A stretch of 37,768 bases of DNA from Spirochaetota bacterium (GCA_009787025.1 WRGT01000059.1:1-37768), one strand, 5' to 3'. Positions 1 through 8,106 are shown, counted from the first letter of the stretch. Notes: generated by a model from the letters alone, not told the origin. Numbers and translations: made by a program.

Positions 1-2
1 TT

Positions 3-158
3 GCATACTATATAACTCCTGCATCTACAACAATAAGTTTTGGTAAAAGATTTCAGTATTATAAGACAGCTTATAAGGATAAGGATTATTGGCCTGCTAA
101 TCATAAAGATATACTTAATGGTATTACACTAACAGCAACATATACATTCAGTATATAG
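3..158 (+). CDS. C-terminal end of an outer-membrane beta-barrel-like protein (5' partial)
   Basis: An open frame enters from the left edge and stops at the TAG at 156-158, giving 51 residues. The tail alternates polar and hydrophobic residues and ends ITLTATYTFSI, like the last strand of an outer-membrane beta-barrel, where an aromatic residue near the C-terminus is typical. The rest of the gene lies outside the window, so the family cannot be named. A strong hairpin terminator follows about 28 bases after the stop, which supports this being a real gene end. The reading frame is clear, but the barrel assignment is an inference from a short tail. Confidence 0.55.
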   Translation, partial: AYYITPASTTISFGKRFQYYKTAYKDKDYWPANHKDILNGITLTATYTFSI

Positions 159-186
159 TATTTTCACCTTTGCATTTAGTAAACTT

Positions 187-225
187 AACTGCGGGATAAT
201 ATATTTTGTGTATTATCCCGCAGTT
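187..225 (+). terminator. Strong hairpin terminator
   Basis: A perfect 15-bp inverted repeat (187-201 with 211-225, core ACTGCGGGATAATA) encloses a 9-base loop. It lies just after the stop of the partial barrel gene. The run after the stem is TATAAAAAA and not a clean T-tract on the plus strand, so termination may be bidirectional, also serving the minus-strand PIN operon that ends near 331. Confidence 0.75.
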
Positions 226-248
226 TATAAAAAATATGGCTATTCTGC

Positions 249-320
249 TCAATTATTTTCTTCATAAATTTGCAGACGAATCTGATCTATTTCCTGCTAA
301 ATCGTATTAGGTGTTTTCAT
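249..320 (-). pseudogene. Decayed second copy of the small PIN partner gene
   Basis: On the minus strand from the ATG at 320 the frame reads MKTPNTI, then a stop, then QEIDQIRLQIYEENN and another stop. This matches the start of the intact small protein encoded just upstream (MRTISNVEQEVDRIRLEIYEE) at most positions, with an in-frame TAG at codon 8 and loss of the C-terminal half. It therefore looks like a tandem duplicate that has degenerated. The alternative, a recoded or very short peptide, is less likely because both the stop and the truncation are present. Confidence 0.6.
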
Positions 321-330
321 TAAATCACTT

Positions 331-498
331 TTATTCTTTTGCGCTGGCAATAATTTTAAAACCGTATTTTTTTGCGGCAGCTTTAGCGATTTTGTTTGTT
401 CGCTCGATTCGCTGCTCTCTGGTCAGGTCTTTGGTTTCTTCGTAGATTTCAAGTCTGATTCTATCGACTTCCTGCTCAACATTACTAATCGTTCTCAT
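331..498 (-). CDS. Small charged protein, putative antitoxin/partner of the PIN protein
   Basis: This 55-residue protein (MRTISNVEQEVDRIRLEIYE..., ending IIASAKE) starts at the ATG at 498, inside the last codons of the upstream PIN gene, so the two genes overlap by 14 bases and should be translationally coupled. The sequence is strongly charged and helical, with a motif of the type EIYEETKDLTREQRIERTNK. Small proteins of this style often accompany PIN genes of this subfamily in spirochaetes and other bacteria. I infer that it is the antitoxin or an accessory partner, although in most type II modules the antitoxin comes first. A degenerate copy follows immediately downstream. Confidence 0.6.
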   Translation of the reverse strand: MRTISNVEQEVDRIRLEIYEETKDLTREQRIERTNKIAKAAAKKYGFKIIASAKE

Positions 499-964
499 TT
501 TCAACTACCTCCATGGGCGAATAAATTTCGATTGAACGATAACCGTTCAGATTGTTAATTTTTCCGGTTGTCAATATAGTCTTTCGTTTAACAATATGTC
601 GGAAGTTCATGCTTATTATCATATCTAAATCGTTCACTGAGGCGAGTGCGATATGCAGTCCGTCAGTACGGAATTTCTGCGGAATTACTCCTTCTGCTAC
701 ATATTCATCCGCCAAACGGTCGGCTTCATCAGTAAGAGTCAAAATAGTTATGTTGTATTGCTGTATTAGGCTCGACATTCTTTCATATTTTTTAGTAGGT
801 GCTTTTGCAAGTTCTTCCACAACGACAGCAGAAGTATATGCAGTAAAATTTCCGGCGGCGATTTCATCAAATAGCTTCACGGTATTCGCATGGGCAAAGC
901 CCCTATCTTCGTCAACATAAAAATTAAATATGGTCGTTTCTAAATAGACTCTGGGCGTTCTCAT
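485..964 (-). CDS. PIN-domain protein, toxin-like ribonuclease
   Basis: This 159-residue single-domain protein has the PIN fold pattern. The N-terminal strand YLETTIFNFYVDED carries the first acidic position (Glu instead of the usual Asp, as in a known PIN subfamily). A central VVEELAKAP follows, and a C-terminal RTDGLHIALA...MNFRHI block supplies the later acidic and Asn residues. PIN proteins of this size are generally Mg-dependent RNases and often toxin components. The next gene overlaps its 3' end by 14 bases. No obvious antitoxin gene lies upstream, where there is instead a 340-base gap with a REP-like palindrome. Toxin function is inferred from the fold and the pairing. Confidence 0.75.
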   Translation of the reverse strand: MRTPRVYLETTIFNFYVDEDRGFAHANTVKLFDEIAAGNFTAYTSAVVVEELAKAPTKKYERMSSLIQQYNITILTLTDEADRLADEYVAEGVIPQKFRTDGLHIALASVNDLDMIISMNFRHIVKRKTILTTGKINNLNGYRSIEIYSPMEVVENEND

Positions 965-1304
965 ATGTTATTACACTTCCGTGGTTAGTAAATCATATCG
1001 ACTTTTCATCATAAAAAATTACGTAAATTAAAAAAATTGGTTCAGGCAATAAATTTCACAAACATTGCGTTTTTTCAATCGGGCGGCACGATGCCGCCCT
1101 TACGATTGGCGTAAACATTGCGCATCTATATACAACTATTTAATCTGTTTAATATAATATGTCAACTGATTTTTGGCAATGGCAATGGGGTCAGAGCCGG
1201 CTTTTTTACCCCCCCAATATTTTTAGTTGAATAATAAAAGAATAATATTTTGCCGATTAAATGCCGATAATATAGTGGCATATAATTATATAAATCAGCG
1301 AAAA
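965..1304. other. Intergenic region between the PIN gene and the STAS/ATPase operon
   Basis: This is about 340 bases without a convincing gene. It holds the REP-like palindrome at 1060-1122. Around 1170-1215 lies a G-rich then T/C-rich tract (GGGGTCAGAGCCGGC followed by TTTTTTACCCCCCC) whose composition differs from its surroundings and may be the remnant of a mobile-element end. The promoters of the two divergent genes must lie here, but I see no strong -35/-10 pair. Confidence 0.4.
1060..1122. repeat. REP-like palindrome flanked by a 10-bp direct repeat
   Basis: The hairpin is GGGCGGCA-CGA-TGCCGCCC (1081-1099), with an outer CAATCG/CGATTG arm at 1076-1081 and 1103-1108. It belongs to the palindrome family scattered through the window. 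It is bracketed by direct copies of AAACATTGCG at 1060-1069 and 1113-1122, which could be a target-site duplication or part of the element. Confidence 0.6.
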
Positions 1305-2201
1305 ATGATAATGACCATTTCAAAAAATATAGTAATGATTCCTGACAGATTCGGCGATCCCTATATCTTTGAAAATATTCTTTCAATGCAGGAAGAAATT
1401 TTTAAAGAAAAAACCATTTTAGATCTATCAAAGGTTTCATTCATGGAACCATATTCCATGTTATCATTTCTTATCTTAGGAAGAAATTATCTAAGAAAAA
1501 CAGGCGAAAAGCTTAAACTGTCCAATATCCCAATTCACATTAAACAATATCTCACAAGGATGGATTTTTTTGAAAGCGGAGTATTTGATTTAGCCGACAC
1601 CTTGAAAGATTTTGTCATGTTTAAGAGGAGTTCGGCAAGCAGCAGACTTTTAGAGATTACAATGATACCGAATAAGGAGAGGCAGGGCGTTGAGGTTATT
1701 TCATCGGTGATTGAGCTGTTTAGAAAGAGAGCTTCAATGATATTGAAATATTGGATGAATGATTCAGTAACGGATTACTTTGTTACAGTCATATCCGAAC
1801 TTTGCCAAAATATATTTGAACACAGTTTAGATACGGGTTATATTGCCATGCAGACATACCGTTCTGGGAATGAAAATATTGCGCGTTTAGTCATAGCAGA
1901 TTCTGGTATAGGAATTTTAAAAAGTTTTAGCGCAAAGTCTAATCTGCAATACAGCGGAGGAGCCGATTTGATTGAGATGGCATTAACAACTCCTATCTCA
2001 AGCAAAAGAGAATTCGGATATGGTTTGTGTCAGGTGAACTCAATTACAGAGAGACTTAACGGAACTATATTTATCCGCTCTGCCGAATCATCACTTACGC
2101 TTTTATACGGCAGAAAGGAAAAAAGTTCAAAATATATTTTTCACAGAGACGGTCTCAATCAATTTAATGGAACACAAATATCTATTTCATTATCTGCATA
2201 G
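1305..2201 (+). CDS. STAS-like domain plus HATPase_c regulatory protein
   Basis: From the ATG at 1305 this is a 298-residue protein. The N-terminal part has a STAS-like pattern (TILDLSKVSFMEPYSML, then IPIHIKQYLTRMDFF). The C-terminal part is a GHKL ATPase domain with an N-box (ELCQNIFEHS), a G1 box (IADSGIGI) and a G2-like segment (GYGLCQVNSI). It has no histidine phosphoacceptor domain, so it is unlikely to be an ordinary sensor kinase. It more resembles anti-sigma/switch ATPases. An upstream TTG at 1227 is in frame, but the added segment looks non-conserved and Asn/Ile-rich, so I chose 1305. The next gene starts 10 bases after the stop and also carries a STAS-like domain, which suggests a partner-switching module. 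Confidence 0.7.
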   Translation: MIMTISKNIVMIPDRFGDPYIFENILSMQEEIFKEKTILDLSKVSFMEPYSMLSFLILGRNYLRKTGEKLKLSNIPIHIKQYLTRMDFFESGVFDLADTLKDFVMFKRSSASSRLLEITMIPNKERQGVEVISSVIELFRKRASMILKYWMNDSVTDYFVTVISELCQNIFEHSLDTGYIAMQTYRSGNENIARLVIADSGIGILKSFSAKSNLQYSGGADLIEMALTTPISSKREFGYGLCQVNSITERLNGTIFIRSAESSLTLLYGRKEKSSKYIFHRDGLNQFNGTQISISLSA

Positions 2202-2211
2202 AGGAAATTTA

Positions 2212-2754
2212 ATGATAATTGATATTGTAAAAACCGCAAAAGAGATGAAAGTAAACCTCCCGGATCTTATAACAAGGCCGGTTGGGAGAGTAATGTATGC
2301 GGTAACTGCGGAAAAATTGGGAATAATAACAATTTCAGAAACGGTTATTCTTAATTTTAACGGAATTAAGGTGATGGATTCTTCCTTTATTGATGAATAT
2401 TTAGTAAAATTAATTATTGATTCCAGAATTAACGATTTTTATATTAAGCTTAAAAATATATCGAATATTTCTGAAATTAATATTGACTCGGTTTTTACTT
2501 CTTATTCAAATTATAATAAATCAAGGATTGCAGTAGCAAGAGAAGAAATAGGGAGTAACAGCAGATTTTATATTGGCTCTATTACCGAACAGGAAAGGGA
2601 TATTATTAATTACCTTAGAACAAATAGCAGCGTTAGTATTGATGATATGTCAAGATTTACAGGAGTTGAAGTAAACGAATTAAAATTAATCCTTGAGCAG
2701 CTCTCTTTTTTAAGATTAGTAAAAAGATATAATGGAGAATTTACAGCGGTTTAG
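2212..2754 (+). CDS. STAS-like (DUF4325-type) protein with C-terminal winged-helix-like region
   Basis: This protein has 180 residues. The ATG at 2212 follows AGAGG at a good distance and lies 10 bases after the upstream stop, so I prefer it to the in-frame ATG at 2167, which overlaps the previous gene. The N-terminal 90 residues fit the DUF4325 pattern (VGRVMYAVTAEKLGI..., ILNFNGIKVMDSSFIDEYL). The C-terminal 60 residues (ITEQERDIINYLRTNSSVSI... ELKLILEQLSFLRLVKR) look like a winged helix. DUF4325 proteins commonly sit beside HATPase proteins, as here. A role as a switch or DNA-binding partner of the ATPase is inferred. Confidence 0.7.
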   Translation: MIIDIVKTAKEMKVNLPDLITRPVGRVMYAVTAEKLGIITISETVILNFNGIKVMDSSFIDEYLVKLIIDSRINDFYIKLKNISNISEINIDSVFTSYSNYNKSRIAVAREEIGSNSRFYIGSITEQERDIINYLRTNSSVSIDDMSRFTGVEVNELKLILEQLSFLRLVKRYNGEFTAV

Positions 2755-2760
2755 ATTGTC

Positions 2761-3231
2761 ATGAATAAAAAGTTAAAGAATAAACTTCTTAATAAAGATG
2801 ATACACTATTTGGTCTTTTATTGCCATATAAACAGAACAATACATATATTAGGGTATTAATTAATGAAGATGAAGGAGACATTATTGTATCATTAACGGA
2901 AAACCCAAAGTTTTGGGATAATATCCCCTCTGAAATAACTTCTTCATTTAGAAGTATGAAACGGCTTGAAATAGCCGCAGAAAAGATGTTTATTAAATAT
3001 ATTCTACCGGAGCAGCTTATAAAAACTGCAGGCGCTGCAGCAGGGATCAATTTATCAATGGATAAGTTAAAGATTGAAAATATGCTCAATGAAAAAGGAT
3101 ATTACCTGATAAAAACTTCAACACGATATTTAAACAGGGTATTGAGCAGTATTAAGAAACTGTTAAATCTTTCAGCGTCTAAAAAATTTGAAATAATAGA
3201 AAAATGTATATCTAAAGAACAGGGGCAATAA
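2761..3231 (+). CDS. Hypothetical protein in the STAS/ATPase operon
   Basis: This is a 156-residue protein that I do not recognise. It starts at the ATG 6 bases after the upstream stop and ends directly against the next start (TAA then ATG), so it is clearly part of the operon. It has no signal peptide or membrane segment. The N-terminal half is mixed alpha/beta with acidic stretches (LINEDEGDIIVSLTE). The C-terminal half is helical and basic (YLNRVLSSIKKLLNLSASKKFE). Operon membership suggests a cytoplasmic role with the switch proteins, but no function can be assigned. Confidence 0.65.
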   Translation: MNKKLKNKLLNKDDTLFGLLLPYKQNNTYIRVLINEDEGDIIVSLTENPKFWDNIPSEITSSFRSMKRLEIAAEKMFIKYILPEQLIKTAGAAAGINLSMDKLKIENMLNEKGYYLIKTSTRYLNRVLSSIKKLLNLSASKKFEIIEKCISKEQGQ

Positions 3232-4311
3232 ATGAATAAGAACCAGGATAATATCGCAGAAAAAACAAAGAAAATTGAAATAGCTCTTAAATATACTGAT
3301 GGAGATATGGAAAAAGCCAAACTAATGGCTATGGGGAATATGTTTGATGTAACTGTTATTAAGGGTAAGTTTATTGTAGAGGACCAAAATAAGTCGGGTG
3401 TTTTTCTTGTTTTTTTCAATTTTATTGATGAATATATATCAGCAATAAAAAGTGTTATTGAATCAAATGATTCTATTTTTAATAAAGCAAGAATTTTTGA
3501 CGGATGGAACCTCATATATAAAAATATTTTAGAATATAAAAACGGAAAGGATATATTGAGTTCGGAAAAATTGGATGAAGATATTCGCAATTCTTTTGTT
3601 AGCCCTGATGTATTCTCTTATGTGCAAAAAGAGGATATTGATAATCTATCTTCAATACTTGCGGATATACTTAAAGAGAGTTTTGATTCCTTAAATATTA
3701 AATGCCAGATTGAGCTTGAAAAAACCAATTCCCTTGAACTTGTATCAGCCGGTATTGATATAATGCCGCCGTCTGACAGATCTATTAAAGCCAGCAAAGA
3801 ATCATCAGAAACTAAAATAGAATTTGACCCGGATAGTCCTCTTGGGGAAAAGATTAAAGAAATCGAATCTCAAGCTCAATTTATAGTTGATGGAAGCTTA
3901 ATAATCTCCCCGGTTAAGGGGAAATTATTCTCCGAACTTGAACCGGATGAAAGGGTATATGTACTCCTTTCTGACAAAGATCCAATATCTCAAAAAATAT
4001 TAGATACATACAAGTCAAGAGATGTTGAAGGTAATCCGCTGCCCTTTATAGGGAAAGTTGTAACAGTAATAACTAATGATATGAATAAAGGTTATATTAT
4101 TTATGTTATAGTTGCAAAAGGGATATATGCAAAAATTATAGAGGAAGAGAATTTAAAAATTCAAACGGAATTAACTGCTATGTCTCTAAAAAATGACTAT
4201 GAAGTTAATGCAAAGAAAAAAAAGATTAATAAAAATACATATTTAGTAATATATGGCGCTTTTGGTCTGTTAGTTATTATTGTAATTGTAATCTTTTTTC
4301 TAATGACATAA
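3232..4311 (+). CDS. Tail-anchored protein with UBA/TS-N-like N-terminus, unknown function
   Basis: This is a 359-residue protein. Residues about 13-35 (KKIEIALKYTDGDMEKAKLMAMGN) resemble the small helical UBA/TS-N motif known from EF-Ts, which has ALxxxxGDxEKA. A long acidic middle part follows, then a basic stretch (NAKKKKINKN) and a single C-terminal hydrophobic segment (YGAFGLLVIIVIVIFFLMT). It would therefore be tail-anchored with the bulk in the cytoplasm. It starts immediately after the upstream stop. The topology is read from the sequence. The UBA-like resemblance is by eye and unverified, and no function is known to me. Confidence 0.6.
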   Translation: MNKNQDNIAEKTKKIEIALKYTDGDMEKAKLMAMGNMFDVTVIKGKFIVEDQNKSGVFLVFFNFIDEYISAIKSVIESNDSIFNKARIFDGWNLIYKNILEYKNGKDILSSEKLDEDIRNSFVSPDVFSYVQKEDIDNLSSILADILKESFDSLNIKCQIELEKTNSLELVSAGIDIMPPSDRSIKASKESSETKIEFDPDSPLGEKIKEIESQAQFIVDGSLIISPVKGKLFSELEPDERVYVLLSDKDPISQKILDTYKSRDVEGNPLPFIGKVVTVITNDMNKGYIIYVIVAKGIYAKIIEEENLKIQTELTAMSLKNDYEVNAKKKKINKNTYLVIYGAFGLLVIIVIVIFFLMT

Positions 4312-4325
4312 TTATTGCTACAGCA

Positions 4326-5195
4326 ATGTTTAAGAAAATATCGACCACAGCTTTACTCTTTATATTCTCATCTTCAATATTCCTTTTGGCTCAAATGCCT
4401 GACTGGAAATTCTTTAAAGACAGAGATGGGAACGGTTACTATTACGACAATACATTTAAAATTAGAATTACAGATGATAAGCCCTTTAGCTATACGCCTG
4501 TAACTATGCAAGGCGTAAATTATTACTTTAATAAAGGCGTAGAGTTAATAAAAGAGGGAAAATATAGCGAAGGTCTTTTTTATCTTAAATCAATCAAAGC
4601 GCTCCCACCGGATACTTTAAGAGTAGAAAACAATGCTAAAGATTCTTCAAAATGGATAAACTATCTGCAAAAAAAACACGGCACAAGGTATGAAAGGTTT
4701 GATAAAGAGAGCACTATACTCCTTACATATTCCAATGATGAATATATTGTTATAAATGAAAAGCTGCGGTATAAAATTAGACTCAAAAAGCAGCCGCATA
4801 TAATTAAGGCTTCATGGAAATTTAATGATACGGGATATGGTCTTAAATTCGGATTTAATCTTGAAAATAATTATGAAGACAATAGCTATGATTGTGTTAC
4901 AGGGATTGAAACAAGGATTTCGAGAAGCAGAATTAGCAGTCTGTCACAAGCTGAAATGATATGGAGATATGAATTAGGTATTGATAATTTTGTAAGAACA
5001 GAGTCTTTCAGAAGTGAAGACAGGATTATTTATCTATATACATACGGCGATAATGCTCCGTTTTCAGGGATTGAAGGCATATTCATAAATGACAACATGA
5101 CTCATCTCCTTAGGGTTATCTGCAGTAACAGTATAAAGGATAATGTTTTTAATGAGATAAAAAAACCTGTTGAAGAATTAGTGTTGGTAAAGTAG
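4326..5195 (+). CDS. Exported protein of unknown function, last gene of the STAS/ATPase operon
   Basis: This is a 289-residue protein with a clear N-terminal signal peptide (MFKKISTTALLFIFSSSIFLLA, likely cut before QMPDW). One TPR-like helix pair lies at about residues 64-95 (NYYFNKGVELIKEGKYSEGLFYLKSIKAL), followed by a beta-rich remainder. It starts 14 bases after the preceding tail-anchored gene. It should act in the periplasm or at the outer membrane. I do not recognise the family. A GC-rich hairpin directly follows the stop. Confidence 0.6.
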   Translation: MFKKISTTALLFIFSSSIFLLAQMPDWKFFKDRDGNGYYYDNTFKIRITDDKPFSYTPVTMQGVNYYFNKGVELIKEGKYSEGLFYLKSIKALPPDTLRVENNAKDSSKWINYLQKKHGTRYERFDKESTILLTYSNDEYIVINEKLRYKIRLKKQPHIIKASWKFNDTGYGLKFGFNLENNYEDNSYDCVTGIETRISRSRISSLSQAEMIWRYELGIDNFVRTESFRSEDRIIYLYTYGDNAPFSGIEGIFINDNMTHLLRVICSNSIKDNVFNEIKKPVEELVLVK

Positions 5196-5196
5196 C

Positions 5197-5214
5197 GGCG
5201 GCATATTTGCCGCC
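5197..5214. repeat. REP-like hairpin after the STAS/ATPase operon
   Basis: GGCGGCA-TATT-TGCCGCC is a perfect 7-bp stem beginning one base after the stop codon. It belongs to the palindrome family seen elsewhere in the window. It has no T-tract, so it may stabilise or attenuate the transcript and need not terminate it. Confidence 0.6.
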
Positions 5215-5248
5215 TTCGTATATGCGGCAGTTGCCTGCGCGACGATCT

Positions 5249-5707
5249 TCATCCGTTATATACCAGAGCCGTCTCTCCGCATTTCTCTTTATCTCTGCAC
5301 TTATCGCAGTCTTTCCATATCTTTTCAGGAAAATTTTCCTTAGAGACAACAATAAATCCGTTTTTTTCAAAAAAATCCGGCCTATATGTAAGGGTAAATA
5401 TCTTAATCTCTTTTCCGTTCTTTACCTGACTAATCAGTTTAAGAAGCAATTCCCTGCCGATACCAAATCTATGGTATGATTCCTCTACCGCTAAGGATCT
5501 CACTTCAATTAAATTTTTTTCATAATCATAATATGTTATTGTGCCTACGACTCTATCATCTGCAACGGCAACAATAAAGCTGCTTATATTGGATTTGATA
5601 TCGTCCATACTCCTCTCAAGTATGACTCCAATATCTGCATAATGCTTTATTAATTTATAGATAGATTCAATGTCGCTTGTGGTAGCGGTTCGGATTGTAT
5701 AAGTCAT
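5249..5707 (-). CDS. GNAT N-acetyltransferase, short ArgA-like
   Basis: This 152-residue GNAT-fold protein has an N-terminal IRTATTSDIESIYKLI, a central EVRSLAVEESYHRFGIGRELLLKLI (the acetyl-CoA-binding R/Q-x-x-G-x-G/A motif) and a C-terminal FFEKNGFIVVSKENFPEKIW...C..C...C.E.ALV. The Cys-containing tail (DCDKCRDKEKCGE) is typical of short N-acetylglutamate synthase-like proteins, which catalyse the first step of arginine synthesis. The arginine role comes from family resemblance only, as no other arg gene is nearby. It lies 11 bases downstream of the SPOR gene, so the two are probably co-transcribed. Confidence 0.75.
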   Translation of the reverse strand: MTYTIRTATTSDIESIYKLIKHYADIGVILERSMDDIKSNISSFIVAVADDRVVGTITYYDYEKNLIEVRSLAVEESYHRFGIGRELLLKLISQVKNGKEIKIFTLTYRPDFFEKNGFIVVSKENFPEKIWKDCDKCRDKEKCGETALVYNG

Positions 5708-5718
5708 TATTTGTCCAA

Positions 5719-6300
5719 CTAAATGCGTTTTATTATCTGTGCATTAGCTGAAACTGCATACTGCTTGTAAAGAGAAATTTCCGACAAAGATTTTTTTGCA
5801 TCAGCTTCGGTTTTATAAGGTCCTGTAAATATCTTAAAATTCTTGTTACTTTCTAATACGATTACCGTATGACCCTTACTGCCAAGAAACTGCGTTACAG
5901 ATTTTAGTTCGGTTTTATTATATTCTTTAGCAAGCTGTATTACAAAGGGGTACTCATTTTTTGGGTATATCTGATTTGTAGGTCTTAAATTACCTGAAAA
6001 ATCCCTTACAGTATCAAATACCCTTCCTCCAATATTATTCACTGCATTTAAAGTATATTCATCTACAATTTTTCTCTCTCCGCCGCTTGCAAATTTTATT
6101 CCTACAACAAGACCTGTGGTAAAAGATACAATTATCAATGCGACAATAAGTGTTATTATTTTAGTAGCTCTCTTATGAGATTTTTCGCTTTCACGCTCTG
6201 CAACTCCTGCGTTTTTTGAAAAATATTCCATATCAAATTTGTCAAATTGCGGATGATAATCGCGAAGATATTTTCCGGCGTATAGATCTATATTCTGCAT
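5719..6300 (-). CDS. Membrane-anchored SPOR-domain protein
   Basis: This is a 193-residue protein with a short cytoplasmic N-terminus, one transmembrane segment at about 47-70 (IITLIVALIIVSFTTGLVVGIKF), a linker, and a C-terminal SPOR-like domain at about 117-193 (YPFVIQLAKEYNKTELKSV..., FKIFTGPYKTEADAKKSL). SPOR domains bind denuded glycan strands of septal peptidoglycan, so a cell-wall or division role in the periplasm is likely. It starts at the ATG next to the divergent outer-membrane protein gene and precedes the acetyltransferase. Confidence 0.8.
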   Translation of the reverse strand: MQNIDLYAGKYLRDYHPQFDKFDMEYFSKNAGVAERESEKSHKRATKIITLIVALIIVSFTTGLVVGIKFASGGERKIVDEYTLNAVNNIGGRVFDTVRDFSGNLRPTNQIYPKNEYPFVIQLAKEYNKTELKSVTQFLGSKGHTVIVLESNKNFKIFTGPYKTEADAKKSLSEISLYKQYAVSANAQIIKRI

Positions 6301-6539
6301 AATAAACCCTATATAAAAGATAAGAGAATTGATATGAATCGTAATCTATCAACAATTCATCATAATGAAATTGTCGGCATTTATATTTAACAGAATTAGT
6401 AAAAGAAAATCTTTTAATAATTAAAAAACATAAATTCCAATATGGAAGTAAATTTTAAATAATACCTGTTTGAAAAAATAGTTGACTGAATATATAATAT
6501 TTAGAGGTTTATATTAATTGATTAACAGAGGTATAGTTT

Positions 6540-7193
6540 ATGAAAAGCAGGTTAATGCTAACGGCTGTCATTATTATAATTTCAACAATTCTTTTTGCCC
6601 AAGAGCAAGGACAGTATAGAACAGTACTCCCCAGGGAAAAGAATGTTTTTGTAAACCCGTCAGATAACGAATTTATGATTAAAGCCGGTACAGGCTATGC
6701 TTCTGACCCGGGCAAATTCGGACTTGATATAAGTTTAAACTACCTATATAACATTGATCCGGTTTTTGTTTTTGGATTTGAGGGGGATTTTTTCTGGATT
6801 CATTGGAAAAGTAAATTAGAAAATATAAATATCGCCGCCACCGGCGCGTCTGTTAATGCCAAAACCGATCTTTATACGCTTCCATTTTTTGCCAATGCGC
6901 AGGTAAGATTTCCATTTTTGAGAAATAAGATACATGTAATGCCTGCTGCAACGGTAGGTATTGGCTATGCCGTTATGATTCTCGATTACACTTCCGATGA
7001 TAGTGAAGGCACAAAGATATACGGCGGTTTGGCATTACAGGGATTTGCATCTGCCTATTACAGGATGTATAGCGAATCTGCCGTAGACTTTTTATTCGAC
7101 ATCGGCTATAGAAGGCTCGACTTAAGTAAGGGTAAAGTTGGAATTGATATGTCGGGACCTTTTACCAGACTTGGAGTTAAGTTTTATATGTAA
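6540..7193 (+). CDS. Small outer-membrane beta-barrel protein
   Basis: This is a 217-residue protein with a signal peptide (MKSRLMLTAVIIIISTILFAQ) followed by alternating strands (FMIKAGTGYASD, FGLDISLNYLYNI, VFVFGFEGDFFWIHW, HVMPAATVGIGYAVMIL, SAVDFLFDIGYRRLDL). It ends RLGVKFYM, with the aromatic-rich last strand typical of 8-stranded OmpA/OmpX-type barrels. The start follows AGAGG. It is transcribed divergently from the SPOR gene across a 239-base gap and convergently with murI. The fold is well supported, but the substrate or role is unknown. Confidence 0.75.
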   Translation: MKSRLMLTAVIIIISTILFAQEQGQYRTVLPREKNVFVNPSDNEFMIKAGTGYASDPGKFGLDISLNYLYNIDPVFVFGFEGDFFWIHWKSKLENINIAATGASVNAKTDLYTLPFFANAQVRFPFLRNKIHVMPAATVGIGYAVMILDYTSDDSEGTKIYGGLALQGFASAYYRMYSESAVDFLFDIGYRRLDLSKGKVGIDMSGPFTRLGVKFYM

Positions 7194-7222
7194 GTGATTC
7201 AATAGGGTCTGTTAGAATTAAT

Positions 7223-8032
7223 TTAAACTGTTTTTTCAGCTGAATCGAGCAGCAATAACAGGCGCTCAAATTCTGCTATTTTTTTTATGTCATAAACTTG
7301 CTTGCCTGAGGCGTACCATTTTATATTACATTTACTGTCACTATGTTTATCCGTTAGATTCAGCATTTTTTTCAGGTTATTTATAGTCCCGGTATTCCCG
7401 TCTATTACATCTATATGATCCGGTATAATTTTCTTAAATAGATTTTTATAAAAGATAAAGTGGGTACAGCCAAGTACAATTGTTCCATATTTATTTAAAT
7501 CGCATGCAGAGAGTTTCCCGTTAAGATAATCTCCTACAACATCTTCTTTAAATTCAAAGTTCTCGGCAAACTGCACAAGTTCCGGAAGAGGGAGAAGGTC
7601 AACTATATGTTCATTATCAACGCGGTCTATCAGGTTTTTCAACTTTTCTTCTTGGAGTGTAAGCGGCGTGGCAGTAACCAATACCCGTTTTTGCGTACCC
7701 TCCGTTATTTCAACTGCCGGTTTAACAGCAGGTTCCATTCCTATAATCGGAAGTGAATATCTCTTTCTAATATCTTCAATAGCTACACTCGTTGCCGTAT
7801 TGCATGCAATAACTACAGCCGATACTTTAAGTGAGGTTATAAAATTCATTGCGCTTAAAACAAATTTTCTTACTTCATCTTTTGATTTTGTTCCGTAAGG
7901 AGCATTTAACGTATCTGCATAATATATGTATTCATCGGATTGACATGATTTTAATGCCTCATGAAGAACCGTAATGCCGCCGATTCCAGAATCAAAAAAT
8001 GCAATGCTCAACTGTTTCCTCTTTAAAATCAT
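7223..8032 (-). CDS. murI: Glutamate racemase
   Basis: This 269-residue enzyme converts L-glutamate to D-glutamate for peptidoglycan synthesis. Both catalytic cysteine motifs are present: residues about 75-79 in VVIACNTATS and about 187-190 in VLGCTHF. The N-terminal FFDSGIGGITVL and the EPAVKPAV segment are also conserved. The length is normal. The second in-frame start MILKRKQ is used here. The gene stands alone between the convergent outer-membrane protein gene and a region with a decayed surface-protein fragment. Confidence 0.93.
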   Translation of the reverse strand: MILKRKQLSIAFFDSGIGGITVLHEALKSCQSDEYIYYADTLNAPYGTKSKDEVRKFVLSAMNFITSLKVSAVVIACNTATSVAIEDIRKRYSLPIIGMEPAVKPAVEITEGTQKRVLVTATPLTLQEEKLKNLIDRVDNEHIVDLLPLPELVQFAENFEFKEDVVGDYLNGKLSACDLNKYGTIVLGCTHFIFYKNLFKKIIPDHIDVIDGNTGTINNLKKMLNLTDKHSDSKCNIKWYASGKQVYDIKKIAEFERLLLLLDSAEKTV

Positions 8033-8106
8033 TTATTAATAAAATATTTACGTTCAACATTTTCACTGTTTACATAAAAATCAATAAATTAATTTTTTCT
8101 TTATAA

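Noticed and set aside
1162-1386. Minus-strand 74-codon frame
   Set aside because: It overlaps the start of the STAS/ATPase gene, is Tyr/Phe-rich with no ribosome site and resembles no protein.
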